Part shown: positions 51,468 to 62,299 of the stretch, one piece after another
How the letters are laid out: each line of letters opens with the position of its first letter
How positions within the stretch are numbered: the stretch's first letter is position 1
Translations under genes and position numbers: made by a program
Notes under the pieces: model-generated
Databases searched by the model: none
Seen by the model: only the letters and a program-made list of their open reading frames with translations
What the model was told of the DNA's origin: nothing
Source of the DNA: Poindextera sp965277425
Lineage (GTDB): Bacteria > Pseudomonadota > Alphaproteobacteria > Caulobacterales > Caulobacteraceae
DNA length: 64,000 bases
NCBI GenBank assembly: GCA_965277425.1
Contig: CBDICR010000007.1
Span: 1,612,001 to 1,676,000, forward strand
Reading direction: 5' to 3'

Positions 51468-52937
51468 ATGCAGGCGGCGGCTGAGCTTTTGGATGCACCC
51501 TACGCGGCGGTCGTGGCCATGCGCGCGGCCTGGCGGGAGCCGGCCGAAGTCTTGTCGGCCTTTGCGGACGAGGCGTGGGCGATCGGGTTTTTGTCGGGCG
51601 GCGGTGGAGCGGACGGGCGATGGTCCTATCTGGCGCGGGCGCCGGATGCGACGCTGACCTGTCCAGCCGACGATCGCGGCGATCCGTTCGCCGCGTTGGC
51701 CGGGCTGATCGGTCCGCCCTCGCCGCGCCTGGCGGAGGGGCCGCCGTTTCAGGGCGGGGTCGCGGGGCTGGCCGCCTATGAGCTGGGCGATCATGTCGAG
51801 CCGCTGGGTCTTGAACGCCATGCCGATTGGCCGGACCTGGCCTGCGCGCGCTATCCGGCGGTGCTGGCCTTCGACCATGAGCGGCGCGAGGGGCTGGCGA
51901 TCGGGCGAGGCCGCGACGACGCCGGGGCGCGAGGCGCGGCCGGGCGGGCGCTGGACTGGTTGGACGCCGCACCGGTCGCCGCCCATCCGGGCCGGCTCGC
52001 CGAGTCGCTGAGCGCCAGCTGCGGATCGACCTATGAGGCGGCGGTCACCGATGTGGTGGCGCGGATCGAGCGTGGCGAGATCTTCCAGGCCAATATCGCG
52101 CGGCGCTGGACGGGGCGGCTGCAGCCGGGACGACGGCCGTTCGACCTGACGGCGCGGCTGGCGCGGACCAGCGCCGCGCCGTTCGCGGCCTATCTGCGGC
52201 TGGCCGATCGCGCCCTGGTCTCCAACTCGCCGGAGCGGTTCCTGCGCGTGTCGCCGGACGGGACCGTCGAGACCCAGCCGATCAAGGGCACGCGGCCGCG
52301 CGGGCGCGATGCGGCCGAGGACGCGGCGCTGGCGGCCGAACTCATGGCCTCCGCCAAGGACCGGGCCGAGAACCTGATGATCGTCGATCTGATGCGCAAC
52401 GACCTGGCCCGCGTCTGCGAACCCGGCACGGTGGCGACGCCCGCCCTCCACCGCATGGCCAGCTTCGCCAATGTGCACCACCTGGTCTCGACCGTGACCG
52501 GGCGGCTGGCGGCGGAGCGGTCCGCCATCGACCTCTTCCGCGCCGCCTTTCCGCCAGGCTCGATCACTGGCGCGCCCAAGGTGCAGGCGATGAAGACGAT
52601 CACCGGCCTGGAGCCGCCGCGCGGGCCGTTCTTCGGGGCGCTGTTCTGGGCCGGGTTCGACGGCGCGTTCGAGTCCAACGTGCTGATCCGCTCGGCGGCG
52701 TTTTGCGCCGATGAGAAGGGTTGGCGGCTGGAGGCGCGCGCCGGCGCCGGCATCGTCGCCGACAGCGACCCGCGCGAAGAGCGCCTGGAGACCGAGGCCA
52801 AGATCGCGGCCCTGGCCAATGCTTTGATCTGTGACTCCTACCCCGCTCATTCCCGCGAAAGCGGGAACCCAGGCTTTTTTGCTGGAAACGCGGCGCTCTA
52901 CGATAAAACACCTGGGTTCCCGCTTTCGCGGGGATGA
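51468..52937 (+). CDS. pabB: Aminodeoxychorismate synthase component I with repeat-encoded C-terminus
   Basis: A 489-residue chorismate-binding enzyme that makes 4-amino-4-deoxychorismate for folate. Signatures are GEIFQANIARRW, ETQPIKGTRPRGRD, ENLMIVDLMRNDLARV and PPGSITGAPKVQAMKTI, so PabB rather than TrpE. The last 32 or so residues (HSRESGNPGFFAG...GFPLSRG) are translated from an inverted-repeat element, and the stop codon lies in its right arm. The gene precedes folD, another folate gene, by 21 nt. Confidence 0.92.
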   Translation: MQAAAELLDAPYAAVVAMRAAWREPAEVLSAFADEAWAIGFLSGGGGADGRWSYLARAPDATLTCPADDRGDPFAALAGLIGPPSPRLAEGPPFQGGVAGLAAYELGDHVEPLGLERHADWPDLACARYPAVLAFDHERREGLAIGRGRDDAGARGAAGRALDWLDAAPVAAHPGRLAESLSASCGSTYEAAVTDVVARIERGEIFQANIARRWTGRLQPGRRPFDLTARLARTSAAPFAAYLRLADRALVSNSPERFLRVSPDGTVETQPIKGTRPRGRDAAEDAALAAELMASAKDRAENLMIVDLMRNDLARVCEPGTVATPALHRMASFANVHHLVSTVTGRLAAERSAIDLFRAAFPPGSITGAPKVQAMKTITGLEPPRGPFFGALFWAGFDGAFESNVLIRSAAFCADEKGWRLEARAGAGIVADSDPREERLETEAKIAALANALICDSYPAHSRESGNPGFFAGNAALYDKTPGFPLSRG

Positions 52938-52941
52938 GCGG
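52843..52941. repeat. Inverted-repeat element (family A) overlapping the end of pabB
   Basis: The left arm 52843-52873 and right arm 52911-52941 are complementary at 30 of 31 positions (one T/C change) around 37 nt. Each arm itself holds the small palindrome CCCGCGAAAGCGGG (left arm) or the close equivalent. The pabB stop TGA at 52935-52937 lies in the right arm. Confidence 0.92.
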
Positions 52942-52958
52942 ATGAAAGACGGATTTGC

Positions 52959-53855
52959 ATGGCTGAGGCGCGGCTGATCGATGGGCGGGCGTTCGCGGCG
53001 GGGTTGCTCGCGCGGGTGGCCGAGGAGGCTACGGCGCTGCAGCGGGACCACGGGATCAAGCCGGGCCTGGCCGTGGTGCTGGTCGGCGAGGATCCCGGCA
53101 GCCAGATCTATGTGCGCAGCAAGGGCGAGCAGACCCTGGCCGCCGGCATGCATTCGCTGACCATCCGCCTGCCGACTTCGACCACGCAGGATGAGTTGCT
53201 GGCGCAGGTGGCCGCCCTGAACGCCGATCCGGCCATCCATGGCGTCCTGGTGCAGTTTCCGGTGCCCGCGCCCATCGATCCGCTGGTCATCCAGGCGGCC
53301 ATCCACCCCGACAAGGACGTCGACGGGCTGAACGTGATCAATATCGGACGCCTCGCCAGCGGCCAGGCCGGGCTGGTCCCGTGCACGCCGCTGGGCTGCC
53401 TGATGCTGCTCAAGGACGCGCTTGGCGAGCTTCGCGGCCGTCGCGCGGTGGTGGTCGGCCGCTCCAACCTGGTCGGCAAGCCGATCGCCCAGCTTCTGCT
53501 CAAGGCCGACTGCACCGTCACCATCGCCCACTCGCGCACTATCGATCTGCCCGACGTCGCCCGCGAGGCCGACATCCTGGTCGCCGCGGTCGCGCAAGCT
53601 GAGATGATCCGCGGCGACTGGATCAAGCCGGGCGCGGCGGTGATCGACGTCGGCATCAACCGCGTCCCATCGCGGCGTCCGAAAGCGGCGGCGGCCGGCA
53701 AGACCATCGTGGTCGGCGACGTGGCGTTCGAGGAGGCGAAGACCGTCGCCGGCTGGATCACGCCCGTGCCCGGCGGGGTCGGCCCGATGACGGTCGCCTG
53801 TCTGCTGCAGAACACATTGACCGCCGCGCGCCGCCAGGCCCGGCTGGCGGACTGA
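52959..53855 (+). CDS. folD: Methylenetetrahydrofolate dehydrogenase / cyclohydrolase
   Basis: A bifunctional 298-residue folate enzyme. Signatures are GSQIYVRSKGEQT (catalytic Tyr/Lys), GVLVQFPVPAP, PCTPLGCLMLL, VVVGRSNLVGKPIAQLLL and TPVPGGVGPMTVACLL. Length is standard. It follows pabB closely across the repeat and ends at a hairpin terminator candidate. It acts in the cytosol in one-carbon metabolism. Confidence 0.97.
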   Translation: MAEARLIDGRAFAAGLLARVAEEATALQRDHGIKPGLAVVLVGEDPGSQIYVRSKGEQTLAAGMHSLTIRLPTSTTQDELLAQVAALNADPAIHGVLVQFPVPAPIDPLVIQAAIHPDKDVDGLNVINIGRLASGQAGLVPCTPLGCLMLLKDALGELRGRRAVVVGRSNLVGKPIAQLLLKADCTVTIAHSRTIDLPDVAREADILVAAVAQAEMIRGDWIKPGAAVIDVGINRVPSRRPKAAAAGKTIVVGDVAFEEAKTVAGWITPVPGGVGPMTVACLLQNTLTAARRQARLAD

Positions 53856-53859
53856 GGCG

Positions 53860-53891
53860 AGGCGGAGCGCCGCCTGCGTAGACGCTATTTT
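53860..53891 (+). terminator. Candidate intrinsic terminator after folD
   Basis: AGGCGG-AGCG-CCGCCT (53860-53875) is followed by the small hairpin GCGT-AG-ACGC and TATTTT (to 53891), within the 83-nt gap before the histidine kinase. Confidence 0.45.
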
Positions 53892-53938
53892 AAGGCGATC
53901 CCGTCACGATGATTTCGTCTTAGGGGTGGGATCGGCCG

Positions 53939-55987
<2,049 letters not shown>

Positions 55988-55994
55988 AATAGAC

Positions 55995-56147
55995 TTCTCC
56001 CGTGGGGAGAAGGAGGGGCCCACGCGCTTGGCGCGTGGGAAGATGAGGGCGTTCGGCGTTTCAGGATAGTCCGAGAGGCTATAACCCCTCACCGTCCCAT
56101 TCGCTTCGCTCTGGGCCCCTCCCTCTCCCTTTGGGAGAGGTTTTCTT
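55995..56147. repeat. Long palindromic repeat between convergent genes
   Basis: Outer arms: TTCTCCCGTGGGGAGAAGG (near 55995) and CCTCTCCCTTTGGGAGAGG (near 56125). GGGGCCCA and TGGGCCCC form an inner pair. It fills the gap between the kinase and the minus-strand crotonase gene. It may serve as a two-way terminator. It is of the same general kind as the elements at 22404 and 26052. Confidence 0.7.
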
Positions 56148-56964
56148 ACCGACCCTTGAACGCCGCGGGACGCTTCTGCAGGAAGGCTTGCACGCCTTCG
56201 GCAAAGTCTTCGCTGCGGCCGGCCTGGTTCTGGGCCAGGCGTTCGTGGTCGAGCTGGTCGGCGAAGTCGGCGTCGAGCGAATCCCAGAGCAGGCGGCGGA
56301 TCAGGCTGAGCGACTTGGGGCCCTGCGCCAGTTCCCGCGCCAGGCCGAGCGCCGTCGCCATCAGCTCGGCATCGGGAACGCAGCGGTTGATCAGGCCCCA
56401 TTCCAGCGCCTTGGCCGCGGGCAGCCGCTCGCCGAGCAGGGTCATCTCCATGGCCCGCGCCCGCCCGATCATGCGCGGCAAGAGGTAGGTCGAGCCGCCG
56501 TCCGGCACCAGGCCGATGCGGCGGAAGGCCTGCAGGAAATAGGCGCTCTCGCCGGCGACGATCAGGTCGCCCATCAGGGCGAAGGAGCAGCCGATGCCGG
56601 CCGCCGCCCCGTTCACGGCCGTCACGATGGGGATCGGCAGGTCGCGGATCATGGTAATCAGCGGATTGTAGACCGTTTTCAGCTGGTCGCCGGCGCCGGG
56701 ACGCTCCCCCGCGGCTGGCGCGGCGCGGGGTCCGACCGCCGTCAGGTTGGCGCCGGAGCAGAAGCCGCGGCCCTCGCCGGTCAGCACGATGGCGCGGGCC
56801 GGGGATGCGCTTTCGACGGCGCTCTTCAGCGCGGCGGTCAGATCGGCGGCCATGTCGACGCCGGCCGCGTTCATCGTCGCCGGATCGGACAGGGTCAGGA
56901 CAGCGACATCGCCGTCGCGCGTGATCTTCACCTTGGTCTCGGCCGCAACCTCTGTCTCGGACAT
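56146..56964 (-). CDS. PaaG-like enoyl-CoA hydratase/isomerase
   Basis: A 272-residue crotonase-family enzyme. The oxyanion segments are RGFCSGANLT and NGAAAGIGCSFALMGDL, and the PaaG-type Asp lies in GLVPDGGSTYLLPRMIGRARAMEM. PaaG isomerises ring-oxepin or dienoyl CoA esters, so a role in aromatic or fatty-acid CoA metabolism is likely. It stands alone between the kinase and pckG. The ATG at 56964 is used. Confidence 0.9.
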   Translation of the reverse strand: MSETEVAAETKVKITRDGDVAVLTLSDPATMNAAGVDMAADLTAALKSAVESASPARAIVLTGEGRGFCSGANLTAVGPRAAPAAGERPGAGDQLKTVYNPLITMIRDLPIPIVTAVNGAAAGIGCSFALMGDLIVAGESAYFLQAFRRIGLVPDGGSTYLLPRMIGRARAMEMTLLGERLPAAKALEWGLINRCVPDAELMATALGLARELAQGPKSLSLIRRLLWDSLDADFADQLDHERLAQNQAGRSEDFAEGVQAFLQKRPAAFKGR

Positions 56965-57086
56965 GACACCTCTCCCTAAGTCGAGCGGCCCGCTCGCCGC
57001 ATCGCTTTGCGAGGGTTTTAGGCGCGTGCCGCCGCGTCAGTCACGAGGCAAGGCGAAAAACCTCGAATCCGGCCTTGATCCGCATT

Positions 57087-58961
57087 CTATTCCGCGGCGG
57101 TGGCGGGGATCGGGGCGTCCGCATAGCGATCGGCATGCGACGGCTCCAGCCGCTGCAGCAGAGCCTTGTGCTCGCGCCAGAGTTCGGCGGGCAGCCGGTC
57201 TTCGAACATCTCATAGAAGGCCGGGATGAGCGCGGCCTCCTCGGCCCAGACGGCGCGGTCGACCTCGAACAGGGCCTCGATTTGCTCCGGGGCCATGTCC
57301 AGGCCCTCGACATCCAGAGCGCCCTCGGCCGGCACCAGGCCGATCGGGGTTTCGCGCGCCTGCCCCTCGCCTTCCAGGCGCTGGAAGATCCATTTCAGAA
57401 CCCGGACATTGTCGCCGAAGCCCGGCCACATGAACTTGCCGCGCTCGTCCTTGCGGAACCAGTTGACGAAGAAGATGCGCGGCAGCTTGGACGCCTCGTG
57501 GCGCTCGCCGAGTTCCAACCAGTGGCTGAAATAGTCGCCCATGTTGTAGCCGCAGAAGGGCAGCATGGCGAACGGGTCGCGGCGCAGCTCGCCGACCGTG
57601 TTCTCGGCCGCCGCCGTGCCTTCCGAGGCGACGTTGGAGGCCAGGAAGACGCCGTGGCGCCAGTCGAAGGCCTCGGTCACCAGCGGCACCGCCGTAGCCC
57701 TGCGCCCGCCGAACAGGATGGCGGAGATCGGCACGCCCTTGGGGTCCTGCCATTCGGCCGCGACGCTTGGGCACTGGTCGCAGGGCGCGGCGAAACGGGC
57801 GTTGGGATGGGCGGCGGGTTCGGGCGAGGCGGGCGTCCAGGCGCGGCCCTTCCAGTCGGTCAGGTGCGCCGGCGGCTGCTCGGTCAGGCCTTCCCACCAG
57901 ACGTCGCCGTCCTCGGTCAGCGCCACATTGGTGAAGACGGTGTTTTCGCCGAGCGCGGCGATGGCGTTCGGATTGGTGGCGCGGCCGGTTCCCGGCGCGA
58001 CGCCGAAGAAGCCCGCCTCCGGATTGATGGCGTAGAGCCGCCCGTCGTCGCCGAAACGCATCCAGGCGATGTCGTCGCCGATGGTCTCGGCCGTCCAGCC
58101 CGGCAGCTTGGGCTGCAGCATGGCCAGGTTGGTCTTGCCGCAGGCGCTGGGGAAGGCCGCGGCCATGTAGCGGACAGCGCCCTGCGGCGAGGTCAGCTTC
58201 AGGATCAGCATATGCTCGGCCAGCCAGCCCTCGTCGCGCGCCATCACCGAGGCGATGCGCAGCGCGTAGCACTTCTTGCCGAGCAGGGCGTTGCCGCCAT
58301 AGCCGGAGCCGTAGGACCAGATCTGGCGGCTTTCCGGAAAATGGACGATGTATTTGATCGGGTTGCAGGGCCAGGCGACGTCGGCTTGCCCGGGCTCCAG
58401 CGGCGCGCCGACCGAATGGACGGCGGGCACAAAAAAACCGTCCTCGCCGAGCTGGTCGAGGGCGGCCTGGCCCATCCGGGTCATGATCCGCATCGATACG
58501 ACCACATAGGGGCTGTCGGTGATCTCGACGCCGAGGGCGCTGATCTTCGAGCCGAGCGGACCCATGCAGAACGGGACCACGTACATCGTGCGCCCGCGCA
58601 TGGCGCCATCGAACAGGCCGTTCAGATCCGCCCGCATCTCCGTCGGATCGAGCCAATTATTGGTCGGCCCGGCGTCCTCGGCCTTCTGCGAACAGATGAA
58701 GGTGCGGCTTTCCACCCGCGCCACATCGCTCGGATCGGAGGCGGCGTAGAAGGAGTTCGGCCGTTTCTCAGGATTGAGCCGCTTGAGCGTGCCGGCCTCG
58801 ACCAACTCGGTCGTCAGCCGGTCCCATTCGGCTTGCGAGCCGTCGCACCAATGGACACGGTCGGGCTTGGTCAGTTCGGCGATTTCCCGCACCCAGGCGA
58901 TCAGCCCGGCGTGGCGGGTGGGCGCGCTCTTGAGCCCCGCGATGATGCTGGCCGTACTCAC
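57087..58961 (-). CDS. pckG: Phosphoenolpyruvate carboxykinase (GTP)
   Basis: Converts oxaloacetate and GTP to PEP and CO2 for gluconeogenesis. The 624-residue protein is the GTP-dependent class: FPSACGKTNLAML (kinase-1a loop with the reactive Cys), YGGNALLGKKCYALRIAS, GDDIAWMRFGDDG, PWGVP-like text replaced by ECQDPKGVPISAILFGGRR in outline, and FVNWFRKDERGKFMWPGFGDNVRVL. The ATP class is more usual in many alphaproteobacteria. Monocistronic. Confidence 0.96.
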   Translation of the reverse strand: MSTASIIAGLKSAPTRHAGLIAWVREIAELTKPDRVHWCDGSQAEWDRLTTELVEAGTLKRLNPEKRPNSFYAASDPSDVARVESRTFICSQKAEDAGPTNNWLDPTEMRADLNGLFDGAMRGRTMYVVPFCMGPLGSKISALGVEITDSPYVVVSMRIMTRMGQAALDQLGEDGFFVPAVHSVGAPLEPGQADVAWPCNPIKYIVHFPESRQIWSYGSGYGGNALLGKKCYALRIASVMARDEGWLAEHMLILKLTSPQGAVRYMAAAFPSACGKTNLAMLQPKLPGWTAETIGDDIAWMRFGDDGRLYAINPEAGFFGVAPGTGRATNPNAIAALGENTVFTNVALTEDGDVWWEGLTEQPPAHLTDWKGRAWTPASPEPAAHPNARFAAPCDQCPSVAAEWQDPKGVPISAILFGGRRATAVPLVTEAFDWRHGVFLASNVASEGTAAAENTVGELRRDPFAMLPFCGYNMGDYFSHWLELGERHEASKLPRIFFVNWFRKDERGKFMWPGFGDNVRVLKWIFQRLEGEGQARETPIGLVPAEGALDVEGLDMAPEQIEALFEVDRAVWAEEAALIPAFYEMFEDRLPAELWREHKALLQRLEPSHADRYADAPIPATAAE

Positions 58962-59099
58962 AAACGCTCCCTATCGCTGCCCCGTCTCACGCGTCCCGGC
59001 GGGATTCGCGCCATGACAAATGCACAACCGAAGCCTCGGCTGCAAGGATCGTCGCCAAGCGGACGCGAATATGCGGGATTGTCGACAGGAAAAGACCGC

Positions 59100-60041
59100 T
59101 CAGCTCGCCGTGCCGGCCGCGACCGGCGCGGCAAGGCCATAAAAGCGGATTTTGAACGGTTTCCACCACAGAGTCTTGCCGAGCCCGCGCGCCGCTCTGT
59201 CGAGCGAGAAAGCAAAACTCGGCGAGCGCAACACCCATTTGAGCCCGGCGAAGGCGCCGAAGGCCAGCGCCTGGGCGACGCCGAGAATCATCCAGCGCGC
59301 CACCCCCAGCCGGTCGCCGGCCGCCGCACAATGGGCGCTGGCGCCCTGGCCGAACGCGAAGGCGCGCAGGGCGGTGTAGCGCAGGGTGAGCCGCTCGGGC
59401 GCCGGATCCTCCCACACCCAGGCCTCGGCGGCCCAGGCGAACCGGGCGCCCGCCTGCTCCATCGCGCCGAACAACAGGTCGTCCTCGCCGCCGATCTGGT
59501 TGCGGATGGCCGAGAACGGCCGGTCGGGATCGGGCAGCGCCGCGCGCCGCACCAGGCTGTCGCCGCAGCCGTAATAGTGGTCGATCGGCCCGCTCTCGGC
59601 CGGTCCGAGCCGTGAAAAGAAACGTTCGAAATAGACGCGGTTGCCTATTCTGTCCCAGTCCGCCCGCGCCCGCACCGGCCCGAAGACCACGTCGGCGCCA
59701 TAGGCAAGCTGAGCGGCGATCAGCGCGGCCAGCCAGCCGCTCGGCGCCTCCTCGTCGTCGTCGAGAAAGGCGATCAGCCCGCCCCTGGCCTCGGTCAGGC
59801 CGGCGTTGCGCGCGTTGGCGACCCCGGCGGCCGGCTCGTGCACATAGCGCACCGGAAAGGGCGCCGCCTGCGCGAGCATCCTGGCCGTGGCCGCGGCCGA
59901 CGGCGTCTGGTCGTTGTCGACCACCACCAGCTCAAGCGCAGCCGCCTCGACCCCGGCCTGGGCGAACACCGAGTGGGCGGCGCGGGTCAGGCCCTGCAGG
60001 CGCCGCTGGGTCGGGATGATGATCGAGATCTGCGCCGTCAT
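59100..60041 (-). CDS. Glycosyltransferase family 2 protein
   Basis: A 313-residue GT2 enzyme: ISIIIPTQRRLQGLTRAA at the N-terminus, the donor-site motif FLDDDEEAPSGWL, and a late hydrophobic segment (WMILGVAQALAFGAFAGL) that may bind the membrane. The start at 60041 overlaps the cupin gene stop by 4 nt, and upstream frame to 60467 is a shadow. It is last in a three-gene operon with the cupin and GNAT genes; likely surface polysaccharide or small glycoconjugate synthesis. Confidence 0.9.
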   Translation of the reverse strand: MTAQISIIIPTQRRLQGLTRAAHSVFAQAGVEAAALELVVVDNDQTPSAAATARMLAQAAPFPVRYVHEPAAGVANARNAGLTEARGGLIAFLDDDEEAPSGWLAALIAAQLAYGADVVFGPVRARADWDRIGNRVYFERFFSRLGPAESGPIDHYYGCGDSLVRRAALPDPDRPFSAIRNQIGGEDDLLFGAMEQAGARFAWAAEAWVWEDPAPERLTLRYTALRAFAFGQGASAHCAAAGDRLGVARWMILGVAQALAFGAFAGLKWVLRSPSFAFSLDRAARGLGKTLWWKPFKIRFYGLAAPVAAGTAS

Positions 60042-60934
60042 GCCGGACGGGTCTCGACGGTGAAGGTCTCCGGCAGCACCGGCGCAGCCTTGCGCCGCGC
60101 GGTCCAGGCCTTGTGGGCGCTGGCGACCAGGAGCTTGGCCGCCAGAGCCGGACCGGCTCGATCCTGCACCTTGGGGGTCCAGCCGAGGCCGCCGCGCAAG
60201 ACGCCGTTGGCGTGCAGGACATTGGCCCGGATCCTGGCCGCCGGGGTCATGAATTCCATGGAGACCGAGACGTTCATCATCGGCCCGTTGTCGACGCGGT
60301 GCGGCATGTTCTGCGGCCAGGTGACCATGTCGCCGGCGGTCATCTCGAAGGTCTCGGCCCGCGCGTCCCACTCGGCGCTGAACGGCATCTGGCCCTCGGC
60401 CGCGCCATGCACGCAGCGCTCCAGCCAGGCCGGATCGGTGAAGGGCTCGCCGCGCGGATAGAACCATATCCGCTTCACCCCGCGCACCTGCCAGAGCGAG
60501 GAGAGCGGCACGTCGAGGTGATAGAAGACCCGCGCGTTCGGCGAGGAGATCAAAAGGCCCAGATCGCGATTGAGGATCCGCGTCTTCAGATGCTTTTCCT
60601 TCTCGGCCGAGATCTCGTCGCAGAGGGCGGCGAACTGCGGCAAATGTTCGTTGGCGTGGCGCAGGTTGAGCCAGAGCCGCCCCGACTTGACCGCCTCCAG
60701 CAGCGCCGCGCCGTCCAGGCTGTCAGCCGTGCCGCGGCGCCAGGACCGCCAGTCCTCGAGGTCCTCGCCCATGGTGAAGACGCCCATGGCCTGGCGCGGA
60801 TAGCGGTCGAGCACGCCGATCAGGCCGGCGTCGGAAAACAGCGGCCGTTCCGCCAGCGTGTGGCGGAAGCGCACGATCGCCTTCTCGAATCCCTCGATCT
60901 GCTCTTGAGACCAGTCCGCGATCACGCCGCCCAT
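60038..60934 (-). CDS. Cupin / JmjC-like putative Fe(II)-oxygenase
   Basis: A 298-residue protein. A cupin-type core is suggested by VFYHLDVPLSSLWQVRGVKRIWFYPRGEPF (possible H-x-D) and WPQNMPHRVDNG (distal His), as in 2-oxoglutarate/Fe(II) hydroxylases of the JmjC/Asp-hydroxylase kind. No signal peptide. It overlaps its neighbours by 4 nt and 13 nt, so the three proteins are made together. The substrate could be a protein or a glycan carrier; not known. Confidence 0.72.
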   Translation of the reverse strand: MGGVIADWSQEQIEGFEKAIVRFRHTLAERPLFSDAGLIGVLDRYPRQAMGVFTMGEDLEDWRSWRRGTADSLDGAALLEAVKSGRLWLNLRHANEHLPQFAALCDEISAEKEKHLKTRILNRDLGLLISSPNARVFYHLDVPLSSLWQVRGVKRIWFYPRGEPFTDPAWLERCVHGAAEGQMPFSAEWDARAETFEMTAGDMVTWPQNMPHRVDNGPMMNVSVSMEFMTPAARIRANVLHANGVLRGGLGWTPKVQDRAGPALAAKLLVASAHKAWTARRKAAPVLPETFTVETRPA

Positions 60935-62094
60935 TGTCGCCTCCGTTGCGTGGTCAGGGCATAGGCCGCGCCCTGCATGCGTCCGCCCAGCGTCAGCTCC
61001 AGCGCCGCGATCTGATCCAGCCGATTGCGCACCCGCCCGACCAGCGCCGCGTTGCGCAACGGCGGCAGCGCCCAGAACCGGTCGGAAGAGCTGGCCAGCG
61101 CTCCGGCGAAGTTGGGCGCGACGGCCAGGCCCGCGCCGATGGTCTCCTCGCCATGGGTGAACGGCGACTTCCAGTGGTCCTCGCCGGGGCCGAGATCATA
61201 GGTGTGCAGCCCAAGGCCGGTCATGGCGCCGATGGCCTCGACCTGATGCACCGTGCCGGGCGAATGGGCCCGCAAGTCCGGATCGAAGGCGCTGATCCAG
61301 GGGTGGAACCAGCCGCCCTGGCGCGCCCCGAAATGGGCGGCGACCAGCCTCTCGCCGGCATAGAGGCTGATCATCTGGCCGCCGAAGGCGTCGGTGCGGC
61401 TTGCGAACAGCCCGCGCATCAGGGCGGCGGCCCAGGGGACGGCCAGGAAATCGTGCAGGCCGGTGCGCACGAACTGTTCGCGCTTCCAGCCGATCAGGCG
61501 CTCGAAGGCGCCCGGATCGCGATCGTCGCCGACCACGCGGACGGGGCCGCCCGCCTTTTCCAAGGACCGGCGATAGCGGCGATGGTTCTTCAGCCGGTTG
61601 CCGCTGCCGCGCCAAAGCGCCGCCAGATAGGCCTCGGAGGTCCCGTCGAGCACGATCCGGTAGGTCGGGATCCGGCTTTTGACCGCATCGCCGAAGCTAT
61701 CGAAGGGATCGACCAGGCCGGTCAGGCGAAGCGCGCCCAGACGGGCGGCCTGCAGGGCTTCGGCCGCGTCAAGGACGGCGTCGCGACGGCTGATCAGGGC
61801 GTGATAGTCGCAGAACGGCGCGCCGATCGGCCGTGCGAACCCGCCGGGCCGGCGGTGATGGGCCAGGAATCCGACCGTCCGGCCGCCGCGCCGATAGACT
61901 GCGACCCGCGCGTCCTTGCGCACCGCCCCGACGGCCTGGGCGAAATCCACCCCCAAGAGCGGGCTGGCGAAGGCGGGCTCAGCGCCTTGCAGCGCTCGCC
62001 AGTCCGCGACGTCGGCGGACGTCAGGGCGCCTGGATGGACAAGCTCCGCCTCAAGTCCCGCCGTGGCCGCCGCCTGTCGCATTCGCGCTTTCAT
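60922..62094 (-). CDS. GNAT/FemAB-like (BcsL/CelD family) acetyltransferase
   Basis: A 390-residue protein with a C-terminal GNAT/FemAB-type fold: LKNHRRYRRSLEKAGG, MISLYAGERLVAAHFGARQGGWFHPWISAFDP and LHTYDLGPGEDHWKSPF. Such enzymes (CelD/BcsL) are often in capsule, cellulose or exopolysaccharide loci. It is first of the GNAT-cupin-GT2 operon. The donor acyl group and acceptor are unknown. Confidence 0.85.
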   Translation of the reverse strand: MKARMRQAAATAGLEAELVHPGALTSADVADWRALQGAEPAFASPLLGVDFAQAVGAVRKDARVAVYRRGGRTVGFLAHHRRPGGFARPIGAPFCDYHALISRRDAVLDAAEALQAARLGALRLTGLVDPFDSFGDAVKSRIPTYRIVLDGTSEAYLAALWRGSGNRLKNHRRYRRSLEKAGGPVRVVGDDRDPGAFERLIGWKREQFVRTGLHDFLAVPWAAALMRGLFASRTDAFGGQMISLYAGERLVAAHFGARQGGWFHPWISAFDPDLRAHSPGTVHQVEAIGAMTGLGLHTYDLGPGEDHWKSPFTHGEETIGAGLAVAPNFAGALASSSDRFWALPPLRNAALVGRVRNRLDQIAALELTLGGRMQGAAYALTTQRRRQWAA

Positions 62095-62299
62095 ACTGGT
62101 CTTCGGTTAGCGAAGGTTTTCCACGGGGCTGTTCCGATCTGGCGCGGCCGCGTTCGCTTGTGAGGCGAAGCAGCAAGCGCGGCGCCATGGGCCGAGCCCG
62201 ACCGTCGGCCGACTTCGCGCCATCGCGAGCGGACCCGCTACAGCCAAGCCAGGCCGTCAACATGTCACATGGCCGAATCTCAGCCTATGAACGTGACCC

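Noticed and set aside
50457..53597. 1046-codon minus-strand frame
   Set aside because: Antisense to the DsbA-family gene, pabB and folD; no recognisable domain.
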